A stretch of 64,000 bases of DNA from BOG-908 sp963848205 (GCA_963848205.1 CAWKCV010000004.1:62001-126000); one strand, 5' to 3'. Positions 19,158-28,662 are shown, counted from the first letter of the stretch. Numbers and translations: made by a program. The notes: generated by a model not told the origin, from the sequence alone.

Positions 19158-20592
19158 ATGGCCGGCGTCGTCGAGACAGCCATACGAGACACGATTGCAG
19201 CGGGTGTCGGCCGCATCGCCGCTTTCAATCGCGCACGCGCCACCAACACCGAAGGCGCTCACCCTTACCTCAACGGCATACATGCGCCGATGACGGAGGA
19301 ATTCACGCTCGACGCGCTCGCGGTCACCGGGACCATTCCCGATGCACTCGACGGACGCTACATGCGCATCGGCCCCAATCCGCTGGGCGAGCCTAATCCC
19401 GCCCGCTATCACTGGTTTACCGGCGACGGCATGGTGCACGGCATACGCATCGCAAACGGCCGCGCGCTTTGGTATCGCAACCGCTGGGTCCGCACCACGC
19501 AGGTAAGCCAGGCATTGGGCGAGGCCGCCAAACCAGGTCCGCGGCTGGCGGAGACGACCGTCAACACCAACGTTATCGGTCATTCAGGCCGCACCTATGC
19601 GTTGGTGGAAGCTGGTGGCACACCTGTCGAACTCGACGAGACGCTGGATACGATCGCTCACAATGCGTTCGACGGTACGTTGAAAGGCGCGTTCACCGCT
19701 CATCCACATCGCGATCCTGCCACCGGCGAACTGCATGCCATCTGCTATCACGCTCCCGACATGAACCATGTCTATCACGTCGTCGTCGGCACCGACGGCC
19801 GCGTGCGTCGCGAGGAGCCGATCGCCGTCCAGCACGGACCCAGCATCCACGATTGCGCCATCACCGAACGTTTTGTGCTCGTGTTCGACCTGCCCGTCAC
19901 CTTTTCCACCCGCGCGATGCTCGCCGGCTTCACCTTTCCCTATCGTTGGAACCCCGACCACCCTGCCCGTATCGGGTTAATGCCGCGTGAAGGAACGGCG
20001 GCAGACATCGTCTGGTGTCCCGTCGATCCCTGCTACGTCTACCATCCTTGCAACGCCTACGATCTTGCCGACGGCAGCCTCGTCGTCGATGTCTGCGTGC
20101 ACGATCGCAACAGCCACCGCGACTATCGCGGGCCCGACGCCGACGACATCAAATTCGAGCGCTGGACGATAAATCCCGCCACCCGCCACATCGACCGCCA
20201 CGTGATCGACACGGCACCACAGGAATTTCCACGCTGCGACGAACGCCTTGTCGGCCAACCCTACCGCTTCGCCTACAGCCTCCACGTGCCGCACGCCGGC
20301 GACAATCTCATCGGCGAGACCAGCATCTTCAAGCACGACCTGGTCACCGGCACGCGCGAGACGCACGATTTCGGACCCGACCGCTTTCCCGGCGAATTCG
20401 TATTCATCCCGCGCAGTGCTGGGTCCGACGAGGATGACGGCTGGCTGATGGGCCTGGTCGTCGACATGGCTCAGGAGACGACCGACCTCGTGATTTTGGA
20501 CGCTCACAAGTTTCGGTGAACAATGCCTGGCCAGCATTTTGCTGCCGCATCGAGTGCCTCCGGGCTTTCATGGCAATTGGGTGGCGGAGTAA
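19158..20592 (+). pseudogene. Carotenoid cleavage oxygenase, frameshifted near the C-terminus
   Basis: An iron(II)-dependent beta-propeller dioxygenase family that cleaves carotenoids or stilbene-like alkenes. Family motifs include YMRIGPNPLGEPNPARYHWF with WFTGDGMVHGI, and iron-ligand histidines in TAHPHRD, SIHDCAIT and SLHVPHAGD. The frame ends at 20519 after LDAHKFR. In the next frame the missing family ending LASILLPHRVPPGFHGNWVAE continues to a stop at 20592; its GFHGNW carries the fourth iron ligand. One extra base around 20511-20514 explains this. ATG 19158 is preferred over GTG 19134. Confidence 0.82.
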
Positions 20593-20786
20593 GGCAAGCG
20601 TTCTTTCTTGAAAGTAGGAAACAGAGAACTTTTCCTCGTTTGGCGTTCGTGGGTTAGGGGCTGGCGCTTCTCACCTTTTGCCGAGTTCTCAATTCCCGCG
20701 CTTGGGAAGGCCAGCATCCATAATCCCCCGCCTATTGAGACAACCATGAAGAGGATGGCGACGATGATCTGCTTCGATCCGTCCAT
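20568..20786 (-). CDS. Possible small membrane protein
   Basis: A 72-residue frame beginning MDGSKQIIVAILFMVVSIGGG with one membrane segment; its tail runs through the half repeat R4 and into the 3' end of the oxygenase gene. I do not recognise it. It is the only gene candidate in the 275-base gap before the lytic transglycosylase gene, and could be chance. Confidence 0.25.
   Translation of the reverse strand: MDGSKQIIVAILFMVVSIGGGLWMLAFPSAGIENSAKGEKRQPLTHERQTRKSSLFPTFKKERLPYSATQLP
20591..20640. repeat. Intergenic element R4 (degenerate left half)
   Basis: AAGGCAAGCGTTCTTTCTTG followed by AAAGTAGGAAACAGAGAACTTTTCC keeps the order of the left arm but with several changes. No right arm follows. 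Confidence 0.5.
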
Positions 20787-20867
20787 CCCGAACGGCGGTT
20801 CGCTCGGCCACCCACGCTGGGCCGACCCACTGATAGTTGTTGAACTTTTCGTGATCATGCCCCATTC

Positions 20868-21587
20868 ATGCGCCCTATGCGCGCCTGCCTCACCTTCGCC
20901 CTTTGCCTGCTCAGCAGCCCAGGCTGGGCCAATTTCGGCCTAAGCCCCGACAGCGCGCGTCCGCTTTATCTCGACCTCGTCCGTCGCGAGGCAATCTTGC
21001 AAGGCGTGCCCCCCGCATTGGCCGACGCCGTCGCCATGGTGGAAACCAGCTATCACCCGAACGCCGTCGGCACGTCGGGTGAAATCGGGCTGATGCAGAT
21101 CATGCCCGCGACCGCCCGCCAGCTCGGCTTTACCGGCGCGGTCGCCGACCTGTTCACGCCTGCCATCAACGTGCATCTGGGCGTGCAGTATCTCGCCCGC
21201 GCCTGGGCGGCGAGCGGCGGAAGTGTGTGCCGCGCGTTGATGAAATACCGCGCGGGCCTCGGTGAGGAGACGATGACGCCGCTCTCGATCAATTACTGCA
21301 CGCGCGCGCTGAGCTGGCTGTCCGCCACCGACAACGATCTCGGCCGCGGCACGCCGCTTGCCGATGCACCTGTATTCGTGCCGCCAGCCGACCCTTACGC
21401 CATTGCAATCGGCAATGCGCCGGCTGCGGGCAGCCTGCCGCACATGATCACCCCGCAACCGGCCGGCTTTTTCCGCACGTATCGCAGCATGGCCGAGCGG
21501 AATGCGGCGCTGGATGGCCATGTGCGGCATATTCCGGCGTCGGCGAAGGTGCAGGAGGCGGTTGCGGCGGCGTTGGCTGCGGATTAG
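20868..21587 (+). CDS. Lytic transglycosylase (SLT domain)
   Basis: Cleaves the peptidoglycan glycan strand with 1,6-anhydro product formation. A signal peptide (MRPMRACLTFALCLLSSPGWA) precedes a type-1 SLT domain: the catalytic Glu is in VETSYHP (about residue 59), with GTSGEIGLMQIMPATAR and a KYRAG motif. After residue about 165 the chain is a Pro/Ala-rich tail of unknown role. 239 residues. Followed closely by repeat R5 and then gpmI. Periplasmic. Confidence 0.88.
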   Translation: MRPMRACLTFALCLLSSPGWANFGLSPDSARPLYLDLVRREAILQGVPPALADAVAMVETSYHPNAVGTSGEIGLMQIMPATARQLGFTGAVADLFTPAINVHLGVQYLARAWAASGGSVCRALMKYRAGLGEETMTPLSINYCTRALSWLSATDNDLGRGTPLADAPVFVPPADPYAIAIGNAPAAGSLPHMITPQPAGFFRTYRSMAERNAALDGHVRHIPASAKVQEAVAAALAAD

Positions 21588-21725
21588 CAAGGAAGGAAGC
21601 CTTCTTTTTTGAAAAAAAGAACCAAAAAATCTTTGCCACGCTGTCGCGAGCTCATCCCGAAGCCGGCGACAGCGGAACAGAAGTTTTTTGGTTCCTTTTT
21701 TTCAAAAAAGAACGCTTTCTTCCTA
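21588..21725. repeat. Intergenic palindromic element R5 (full copy)
   Basis: The left arm is CCTTCTTTTTTG followed by AAAAAAAGAACC, the centre is GCTGTCGCGAGC...GCGACAGC, and the right arm is GGTTCC then an A/T hairpin ending AAGAACGCTTTC. It fills the gap between the lytic transglycosylase gene and gpmI. Confidence 0.88.
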
Positions 21726-21736
21726 GGAAAACGTCC

Positions 21737-23251
21737 ATGCTCCGCCCCGTCATGCTCCTCATCCTCGACGGTTTCGGCTGGCGCGAGGACCCCGCCGACA
21801 ATGCCGTCGCCCTTGCCCGCAAACCCAATTTCGACCGCCTCTGGTCCGCGAGTCCGCACGCCTTCCTGCACACCAGCGGCGACGATGTCGGCCTGCCCGA
21901 CGGCCAGATGGGCAACTCCGAAGTCGGCCACCTCAACATCGGCGCCGGCCGCGTGGTGCGCCAGGAACTGGCCCGTATCGGCGCTGCCATGCGCGACGGC
22001 AGTCTGGCGCAAGCGCCCGCCTTGCAAAAACTTATCGCCGCCGCACGCCACACCGGCGGCACGTGCCATCTGATGGGCCTCGTCTCGGATGGCGGCGTGC
22101 ATTCGCACCAGGACCATGCGGCCGCGCTCGCGCGCATCGTCGCCGAGGCCGGCATCCCGATCGCCTTGCACGTGTTCACCGACGGCCGCGACACGGCGCC
22201 GCGCTCGGGTGCCGGTTTCGTCTCCCATCTCGAAGCCAGCCTGCCGCCCGATGCGCGCATCGCCACCGTCAGCGGCCGCTATTATGCGCTGGACCGCGAC
22301 AATCGATGGGACCGCGTGGCTCGGGCCTGGCGTGCGATGGCACTGGCCGAAGCCGACGACCGTTTCGCCTCAGCATCGGACGCGATCGCCGCCGCCTATG
22401 CACAGAACGTCACCGACGAGTTCCTCAACCCGGCGATCATTGGCCCATATCAGGGCATGCGAGACGGCGATGTGCTGCTCTGTTTCAACTTCCGCGCAGA
22501 CCGTGTGCGCGAGATCCTTGCGGCTCTGATCGACGACAATTTCACCGGCTTCGAACGCCCCGATCGCATTGCATTCGCGGCCGTTGCAGGCATGACGCAA
22601 TATAGCGACGCGCTGGCCTCCCAGATGGACGCTCTGTTCGCGCCCGTGCCGCTCGATCGCATCCTCGGCCAAGTCGTGTCGGACGCCGGCCGCACGCAAT
22701 TGCGCATGGCCGAGACGGAGAAGTACCCGCACGTCACGTATTTCCTCAACGGCGGCGAGGAGACGGCGTATCCGGGCGAGGACCGCATCATGGTGCCCTC
22801 GCCAAAGGTGGCCACGTACGACCTGCAGCCCGAAATGTCGGCGCCCGAACTCACCCTCCGCGCGGTGGCCGCGATCGATGGCGGCAGCTACGATCTCATC
22901 GTGATGAACTATGCCAATCCGGACATGGTCGGGCACACCGGCAGCCTGCCGGCCGCCATCCGCGCGGTGGAGACCGTCGATACCGGGCTAGGCCTCATCG
23001 CGGAGGCGATCGCGCGCGCCGGCGGCGCGTTGCTAATTACCGCCGACCACGGCAACTGCGAAATGATGCGCGATCCGGCAACGGGCGGCCCGCACACGGC
23101 CCACACGACAAACAAGGTCCCCCTGCTGCTGACCGGTGCCGGCGATGTGCCATTGCAAGATGGCCGCCTGGCCGACCTAGCCCCCACCCTCTTGCACCTG
23201 ATGGCTCTACCAAAGCCGCCCGAGATGACCGGAGGCTCCCTGATTGCCTAA
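21737..23251 (+). CDS. gpmI: 2,3-bisphosphoglycerate-independent phosphoglycerate mutase
   Basis: Glycolytic enzyme interconverting 3- and 2-phosphoglycerate using two manganese ions. The 504-residue chain begins with the metal motif LLILDGFGW, has the nucleophile serine in GQMGNSEVGHLNIGAG (Ser61), and ends with the phosphatase-domain motifs NYANPDMVGHTG and ADHGNCEMM. Full family length. It begins the cluster gpmI-envC-ctpA-deacetylase-rppH seen in many alphaproteobacteria, and overlaps the next frame by 8 bases. Confidence 0.96.
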   Translation: MLRPVMLLILDGFGWREDPADNAVALARKPNFDRLWSASPHAFLHTSGDDVGLPDGQMGNSEVGHLNIGAGRVVRQELARIGAAMRDGSLAQAPALQKLIAAARHTGGTCHLMGLVSDGGVHSHQDHAAALARIVAEAGIPIALHVFTDGRDTAPRSGAGFVSHLEASLPPDARIATVSGRYYALDRDNRWDRVARAWRAMALAEADDRFASASDAIAAAYAQNVTDEFLNPAIIGPYQGMRDGDVLLCFNFRADRVREILAALIDDNFTGFERPDRIAFAAVAGMTQYSDALASQMDALFAPVPLDRILGQVVSDAGRTQLRMAETEKYPHVTYFLNGGEETAYPGEDRIMVPSPKVATYDLQPEMSAPELTLRAVAAIDGGSYDLIVMNYANPDMVGHTGSLPAAIRAVETVDTGLGLIAEAIARAGGALLITADHGNCEMMRDPATGGPHTAHTTNKVPLLLTGAGDVPLQDGRLADLAPTLLHLMALPKPPEMTGGSLIA

Positions 23252-24500
23252 CCCGCGCAGCCGACTAGCCGTGCACCAAGCCAAAACATTCAAAAGTTTT
23301 TCGCGTCTTTTTCTCAAAAAAGAAGTGCTCGTCGTCCTCCTATCCTTCCCAGTTCAAGCCTCCCCCCGCGACAAAGCCGTCGCCCAACTCACGCAAACAA
23401 ACGACCAGAAGTCTCACGAAGTGCAGGCAGAGGCGGTCGCAAGACGCGATCTCGCCAACGCCAGCGCGCAGGAGGCCAGGCTCGCCGACGAGCGCGCCCG
23501 CCAGACGGTTGCGTTGCGGTCGCTAGACAGCCAGGTGCGGCGGAAGACCGAAGAAGTCGCGGCAACCAGGCGCGAACAGGTGATGGCCGATGCCGCGCTG
23601 GCCCGCGCGCAATCCGGATTTGCAGCACTGCTGCCGGTGATGCTGCGCCTGTCGCAGTACCCGGCCCAAACCGTGCTGGCCGCGCCGCTTGCTCCGCATG
23701 AGGCGGTGCAGGGATTGCTGATCGTACGTGGCCTGGCGCAGTCGCTGCAGGCGGAGGCGGTTGCCTACCGGCTGGCGAGCCGGCAAGCGGCCGCGCTGAA
23801 AGCGAGCGAGATGTCCCGCGAGGCGGCGCTGGCAGCTTTGCGGGCGCAGCAGGCCGAGCGGGCAGCGGAGCTGGACCGCGTGGTGGCCCAAGCGCGTGCG
23901 CAGGTCGGCCAGGCAGAGATGGAGGGGCGCGACGCGGCGCTGCGCGTGGCCCAAGCCGCTGCCCAGGCAAGCGACCTGCGTGCGGCGATCGCGGCGATGG
24001 ACGCGGAGGCGGCGCGCGAGGCAGCGCGTGCATCCAGCCAGGCGACCCAAGCCGACAGAAAGCGCCAGCCCGCCGCAGCCCGTCAGGCGCGCGCGCGGCA
24101 GGCGGCCGTCAGCCGACCCATCGCCGCGTCCCGCCAAATGATCACGCCAGTTGCCGGCGCGGTGGAGCGTGCGTTCGGTGCTGCGGCCGAGGGCGGGCCG
24201 GCGACCGGCATCACCTATGAAGCAGCGCCGGGCAGCGTCGTCGCAGCACCTTGCCAGGGCCGCGTCGCCTTCGCCGCGCCGTTCCGCAGCTACGGCCAGC
24301 TCATCATCCTGGAATGCGGTGGCGGCTACGACGTCGTGCTCGCGGGCCTCGGCAGCCTGGCCGCAGGGCCAGGCCATGCCACGCGCGCCGGCGAGCCGTT
24401 GGGCCACATGCCGACAACGGCAAAGCCGCCCCTCTATGTCGAACTACGGCGGGCGGGACGGCCGGTAGATCCCACGCTCTTCCTGAAACCCGAACTCTAG
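23244..24500 (+). CDS. EnvC-like murein hydrolase activator
   Basis: EnvC proteins turn on amidases that split septal peptidoglycan. After an N-terminal hydrophobic segment (LVVLLSFPVQASP) come about 230 residues of coiled coil rich in Ala, Gln and Arg, then a C-terminal LytM-like domain. That domain lacks the zinc-binding HxxxD/HxH set (it reads GITYEAAPGSVV and YGQLIILECGGGYDVVLAGL), as in non-catalytic EnvC activators. The start is TTG at 23244, overlapping gpmI. The first residues come from half repeat R6, so the real start is uncertain. Confidence 0.8.
   Translation: MPNPRSRLAVHQAKTFKSFSRLFLKKEVLVVLLSFPVQASPRDKAVAQLTQTNDQKSHEVQAEAVARRDLANASAQEARLADERARQTVALRSLDSQVRRKTEEVAATRREQVMADAALARAQSGFAALLPVMLRLSQYPAQTVLAAPLAPHEAVQGLLIVRGLAQSLQAEAVAYRLASRQAAALKASEMSREAALAALRAQQAERAAELDRVVAQARAQVGQAEMEGRDAALRVAQAAAQASDLRAAIAAMDAEAAREAARASSQATQADRKRQPAAARQARARQAAVSRPIAASRQMITPVAGAVERAFGAAAEGGPATGITYEAAPGSVVAAPCQGRVAFAAPFRSYGQLIILECGGGYDVVLAGLGSLAAGPGHATRAGEPLGHMPTTAKPPLYVELRRAGRPVDPTLFLKPEL
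23282..23327. repeat. Intergenic element R6 (right half, inside the 5' end of the EnvC-like gene)
   Basis: AAAACATTCAAAAGTTTTTC then a C/T-rich and A-rich hairpin ending AAAAAAGAAGTGCTCG matches the right arm of the family with some changes. It is translated as part of the basic, hydrophobic N-terminus of the EnvC-like protein. Confidence 0.6.
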
Positions 24501-24631
24501 GCTCTAATCGCTGTAATGCGCCTTGCGGGGGCATACCGCCGGCCTGCCTCCGCACCATCTACCGCCTGCACCGCGCTAAATCTGCAAACGTCTCAACCAT
24601 TTCTTCAGCACGACGCGACAAGGATCACCGC

Positions 24632-26041
24632 ATGAAACTCCGCACCGGCCTGCTGCTCGGCGCCGCCTTCACCCTGGGGATCGCGACCGGTCCCGCCTTG
24701 CGCGTGCTCGCCCCGCACGGCGCCGGCACGTTCATCGCCAGTGCGCATGCCGACGATAGCACCGAGGGCGGCCAGGACACGTATCACCTGCTGACCCTGT
24801 TCGGCGACGTCTTCGAGAAGGTGCGCGCCGACTACGTGACGCCGGTGAAGGATCGCGACCTGATCGACAATGCGCTGAACGGCATGGTCAGCTCGCTCGA
24901 TCCGCACAGCTCCTACCTGGACGCCAAAGCCTATAAGGACATGCAGATCACCACGAAGGGCGAGTTCGGCGGCCTCGGCCTCGAAGTCACCTCCGACCAG
25001 GGCCTGGTCAAGGTCATCTCGCCGATCGACGACACGCCGGCCGCGCGGGCCGGCATGAAGACCGGCGACCTGATCCTGTCGCTGAACGGCAAGTCAGTCG
25101 AAGGTCTCGAGCTGAACGACGCGGTGGACATGATGCGCGGCGCGCCCGGCAGCACCATCACCATCACCGTCAAGCGCGAGCATATCGACAAGCCGCTGGA
25201 CGTGACGATGACGCGCGAGCTGATCCACGTGCAGATCGTGAAATCCGCGCTTTATGGCGACGTCGGCTACATCCGCCTATCCGGCTTCAACGAGGAGAGC
25301 GACCCCAAGCTGCGCGAGGCAATCGCCAAGCTGAAGGAGCAAGGCCACGGCAAGCTGAAAGGCTTCGTGTTCGACCTGCGCAACAACCCCGGTGGCCTGC
25401 TCGATCAGGCGGTGGACGTCTGCGAGGACTTCATTCCCGATGGCGAAATCGTCAGCACACGCGCCCGCCACCCAGAGGACAGCCAGCGCTGGGATGCCAA
25501 AGGCACCGACCTGATCGACGGCCTGCCACTGGTGGTGCTGATCAATGGCGGCAGTGCGTCGGCCAGTGAGATCGTCGCCGGCGCGCTGCAGGATCATCGC
25601 CGCGCCATCATTCTCGGCACGCGCAGCTTCGGCAAGGGATCGGTGCAGACGCTGATCCCCACCGGCAATGACGGTGCAATCCGTCTGACGACCGCGCGCT
25701 ACTACACGCCGTCCGGCCGCTCGATCCAGGGCCTGGGCATCGCGCCGGACGTGCCGGTCGCAGAAAGCCGCGAGGACGAGATCCATTATCTGCCGGATAG
25801 GGAATCCGACCTCAACCATGCGCTGAAGAACGAAGGCGGGTCCGGCCCCACCAAGCCGCCCGCGCCGCGCGACGACATTCCGCTCGCCGCCAAGAAGATC
25901 GATGCAAAGCCGCCGGCCAACTGGCCTAAGTTCGATCTCGCCAATCCGCAGTCCGACTATCAGCTGCAGCAAGGCATCAATGTCGTGCACGACATGAAGG
26001 TGAGACAGGCGCAGAGCGGTGGCGACGTTCACCTACAGTAA
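24632..26041 (+). CDS. ctpA: Carboxy-terminal processing protease (S41 family)
   Basis: A periplasmic serine protease with a Ser-Lys dyad. There is a signal peptide up to ASAHA, then a PDZ domain (GEFGGLGLEV to RGAPGSTITITV) and the S41 core with FVFDLRNNPGGLL. The catalytic Ser is about residue 310 in GGSASASEIVAGALQDH and Lys about 335 in SFGKGSVQT. The ATG at 24632 is chosen because it gives the signal peptide; the open frame extends far upstream through envC but is not coding there. 469 residues. Likely partner of the EnvC-amidase system next door. Confidence 0.93.
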   Translation: MKLRTGLLLGAAFTLGIATGPALRVLAPHGAGTFIASAHADDSTEGGQDTYHLLTLFGDVFEKVRADYVTPVKDRDLIDNALNGMVSSLDPHSSYLDAKAYKDMQITTKGEFGGLGLEVTSDQGLVKVISPIDDTPAARAGMKTGDLILSLNGKSVEGLELNDAVDMMRGAPGSTITITVKREHIDKPLDVTMTRELIHVQIVKSALYGDVGYIRLSGFNEESDPKLREAIAKLKEQGHGKLKGFVFDLRNNPGGLLDQAVDVCEDFIPDGEIVSTRARHPEDSQRWDAKGTDLIDGLPLVVLINGGSASASEIVAGALQDHRRAIILGTRSFGKGSVQTLIPTGNDGAIRLTTARYYTPSGRSIQGLGIAPDVPVAESREDEIHYLPDRESDLNHALKNEGGSGPTKPPAPRDDIPLAAKKIDAKPPANWPKFDLANPQSDYQLQQGINVVHDMKVRQAQSGGDVHLQ

Positions 26042-26071
26042 GCCCGGGCCAGCCCACACACCGAGCCGGCC

Positions 26072-27187
26072 GTGAGCTTGCGAGCACTGCGGCCGCTCGC
26101 CTGGTTCTGGGCGTCGCTACTCACGTTCGCTGCCTGCTCGGCTGTCGTTCTGCAGATCATGGGACCGGTTGGCCACCAAGCCGCACGTTCCACGCCGCTG
26201 CCCTCGGCCGCCCCGAACGCGCCAGCAGCAGCCGTGCCCGGCCCGCCCGCCGCTACGCTCGTTCAACCCGCGCATGTTCCACCAAGCCGGCTCGACCCCG
26301 CACCGGCGCTGAGAATGACATCGAGTGCCATTCCCGAGCCCGATCCGGCGTTGCAGGAGCACGTTGCGGGCGAGCCAAATCGCCTGTTGCCACGCGCCGA
26401 CCGGAATGGGCGCCAATCGGCTATGCTCTATGCCGCCGCATTCGACAGCGCCGAGCGCCATCCGCGCGTCACCCTGGTGATCGATGGTGCGGGCCTGGAT
26501 CGTGGCTTGACCGCACAGGCCAACCGCACGCTGCCGGCCGCGGTCGATTTCGCCTATTCCGCCTACGCACCGCTCGCAGACGCCAACGTGCTGGCGGCGG
26601 ACGGCCGCAGAATGGGGCGCGAGTGCCTGGTTTCCATTCCGATGGAACCGAACGGCTATCCTGCGCGCGAGGAAGGAACTCACGCGCTGCTGACCGGGGG
26701 CGAGCCGGCGCAGATCATGGCGGATCTGGAATGGTCGATTTCCGGCGTGCAAGGCTGCGTCGGCGCAACCGGCGCCTCGGACGGCATGGGTGGCGAGCGT
26801 TTCGCGCAAAGCACGCAGGTGTTTTCCGACATGCTGACGGAGCTGGGCCGGCGCGGCCTGCTCTATCTCGACCCGCGCCCCGGCGCTTCGCCGCCCGCCG
26901 ACGACGTGCCCGGACGGCGCCTGCCCTATGTTGCCGATATCGTGGTGGACGCGGCAGCTTCGCCCGACATGCCGGCGGACGCCCAGGTGATTGATCGAAA
27001 CCTCGCACAGCTCGAGCAAGTCGCGGCCCGGCATGGGTCTGCCATCGGCATCGCCGGGCCCCCGACCCCTGTATTGCTGGACCGCGTGCTGGTCTGGTCG
27101 CACAGCCTGGCCGGGCATGGTTTTGTGTTGGCGCCACTGAGTGCCGAGCCGGTGCCTCAGCCCGCCAACCAGGAAGCCGCACGTTGA
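26072..27187 (+). CDS. Divergent polysaccharide deacetylase family protein
   Basis: A membrane-anchored or secreted 371-residue protein. There is one N-terminal hydrophobic segment, a Pro/Ala-rich linker to about residue 125, then the divergent deacetylase fold: VTLVIDGAGLDRG, VSIPMEPNGYP, CVGATGASDGMGG and LYLDPRPGASP. It sits between ctpA and rppH as in other alphaproteobacteria. Its start is GTG. Substrate not known; a cell-wall or exopolysaccharide role is an inference from the neighbours. Confidence 0.85.
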   Translation: MSLRALRPLAWFWASLLTFAACSAVVLQIMGPVGHQAARSTPLPSAAPNAPAAAVPGPPAATLVQPAHVPPSRLDPAPALRMTSSAIPEPDPALQEHVAGEPNRLLPRADRNGRQSAMLYAAAFDSAERHPRVTLVIDGAGLDRGLTAQANRTLPAAVDFAYSAYAPLADANVLAADGRRMGRECLVSIPMEPNGYPAREEGTHALLTGGEPAQIMADLEWSISGVQGCVGATGASDGMGGERFAQSTQVFSDMLTELGRRGLLYLDPRPGASPPADDVPGRRLPYVADIVVDAAASPDMPADAQVIDRNLAQLEQVAARHGSAIGIAGPPTPVLLDRVLVWSHSLAGHGFVLAPLSAEPVPQPANQEAAR

Positions 27188-27663
27188 GCCTGCCCTACCG
27201 GCGCAACGTGGGCGCAGCCTTGTTCAACCGCACCGGCCAGGTCTGGGTCGGACAGCGCATGGACAGGGCCGGCACGATGCCGGGACGATGGCAGATGCCG
27301 CAGGGCGGGATCGACGCCGACGAAGATCCGCGCGCCGCAGTGCTGCGCGAGCTGGAGGAGGAAGTCGGCACGGCAAATGTCGAAATCCTGGCCGAGCATC
27401 CCGATTGGCTAACCTACGATCTGCCGCCGGAGCTCGCGGTGCAGGCATTCGGCGGCAAATATCGTGGGCAGAAGCAGAAATGGTTCGCACTCCGCTTTCT
27501 GGGCGACGATGCGGATTTCGTTCTCGACCGGCATAGCCACCCAGAGTTCGCAGCGTGGCGATGGGTCGAGCTGGACGAGCTCGCCGACTTGGCCGTCGAT
27601 TTCAAGCGTGACATCTACGCCGACGTGGCGCGCACATTCCACCGTTTTGCATCCGGTTCATAA
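27184..27663 (+). CDS. rppH: RNA pyrophosphohydrolase RppH (Nudix)
   Basis: Removes pyrophosphate from mRNA 5' ends, starting 5'-dependent decay. The 159 residues contain the Nudix box at 41-63 (GGIDADEDPRAAVLRELEEE then VGT), the N-terminal YRRNVGAALFN and the RppH/NudH-type GQKQKWF motif. The TTG start overlaps the preceding stop by four bases, so coupled translation is likely. Full length for RppH. Confidence 0.93.
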   Translation: MSLPYRRNVGAALFNRTGQVWVGQRMDRAGTMPGRWQMPQGGIDADEDPRAAVLRELEEEVGTANVEILAEHPDWLTYDLPPELAVQAFGGKYRGQKQKWFALRFLGDDADFVLDRHSHPEFAAWRWVELDELADLAVDFKRDIYADVARTFHRFASGS

Positions 27664-27707
27664 TCGGGCAATGTCGTCTCCATACAATGCCGGTCCGGAG
27701 GTGCGAT

Positions 27708-27851
27708 ATGACGCAACAGGAACATGGTCGGGACGCGTTTGTTGCCTTGCTGGCTTCAGTCAGCCAGCCGCCACCCGCGATGTGGGCGATCAAGCCGTGC
27801 AAGCCGTCCGCTGATGCCAAATCACTCTCGTCAACAAACGACCACCCCTGA
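27708..27851 (+). CDS. Possible 47-residue protein
   Basis: An ATG preceded by GGAGG at six bases opens a frame reading MTQQEHGRDAFVALLASVSQ and ending TNDHP just before half repeat R7. The ribosome-binding site is good. No family recognised; it overlaps the possible start of the next gene in another frame. Confidence 0.3.
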   Translation: MTQQEHGRDAFVALLASVSQPPPAMWAIKPCKPSADAKSLSSTNDHP

Positions 27852-28662
27852 AAAACAAAAGTTTCTCGGTCCTTTTTTTCAAAGAAGGACTGCTTTCCTT
27901 CTATGTTTCCTGTCCACATCTGCCACTGCCCAATCCCTGCATTTCACCGCGCGCCTGCACGGCGTCCCGCTGTTCGAAGTCAATTACTGCCTAAACCTTG
28001 CCAGCACGACCTACGAAACCCGGCTCACCGCGCGCACGGTCGGCTTGGCGGAATTTCTCGTGCACGGCCGTGTCGAAGGCCGCGCCGAGGGCACATTTTC
28101 CGAAACGAAATTGGTTCCGCACATCTACACTGAGCACGGGCGCATCGCGGGAGAAGACCACGACCTCACGATCGGCTGGGCAACCGGCAAGCCCGTCATC
28201 CAGCGCATGGTCCCGCCGGCCACAGCCTATCGCACCGTGGTGGCAGACAGCGACTTGGCGGGCGCGATCGACGGGTTGAGCGCCATTGCACTGGAGGTTT
28301 TGGTGACCAGCCGCACCGGCGCCTGCCAGGGATCGGCGCTGGTGTTCGATGGCCGTCAGCTTCGCCGGCTGACTACGAAGACCGGCGGCACCGACGAGCT
28401 GCCCCACACGACCCGCTCGGTATTCGCCGGCCCTGCCCTGCGGTGCGACACGCAATCGATTATGCTTGCAGGTTTCCTGAAGGGCCACGACCAGGCGCGG
28501 CAGGCGCGGCCGTATGCCAGCCATGCCTGGCTGGCTCCACTTGCGGCGAAAAGTGACCGCCTCCCCGTCCGTTTCGTCTTCGATGCGGATGCTTTGGGCG
28601 ATATCGTCGTCGATCTCGACAGCGTGTCGGACGTGCATGCGGCTTCTTGTTCGGCTCGGTGA
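27814..28662 (+). CDS. DUF3108-like secreted protein
   Basis: A periplasmic-type protein with a beta-rich body: FTARLHGVPLFEVNYCLNL, YETRLTARTVGLAEFLVHGRVEG, then a section ending VRFVFDADALGDIVVDLDS. This pattern resembles DUF3108. ATG 27814 is the only clear start; the signal-peptide-like stretch (RRTAFLLCFLSTSATAQS) comes partly from half repeat R7. 282 residues. Neighbours (RppH, acyltransferase) give no hint of function. Confidence 0.6.
   Translation: MPNHSRQQTTTPEKQKFLGPFFQRRTAFLLCFLSTSATAQSLHFTARLHGVPLFEVNYCLNLASTTYETRLTARTVGLAEFLVHGRVEGRAEGTFSETKLVPHIYTEHGRIAGEDHDLTIGWATGKPVIQRMVPPATAYRTVVADSDLAGAIDGLSAIALEVLVTSRTGACQGSALVFDGRQLRRLTTKTGGTDELPHTTRSVFAGPALRCDTQSIMLAGFLKGHDQARQARPYASHAWLAPLAAKSDRLPVRFVFDADALGDIVVDLDSVSDVHAASCSAR
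27855..27903. repeat. Intergenic element R7 (right half, within the 5' end of a gene)
   Basis: AACAAAAGTTTCTCGGTCC followed by a T-run, CAAAGAAGGACTGCTTTCC. This is a right arm only. It supplies codons for the signal peptide of the DUF3108-like protein. Confidence 0.75.

Noticed and set aside
24251..24631. Long N-terminal extension of ctpA reading back through the envC gene
   Set aside because: It overlaps a better-supported gene in another frame; the ATG at 24632 gives a proper signal peptide.
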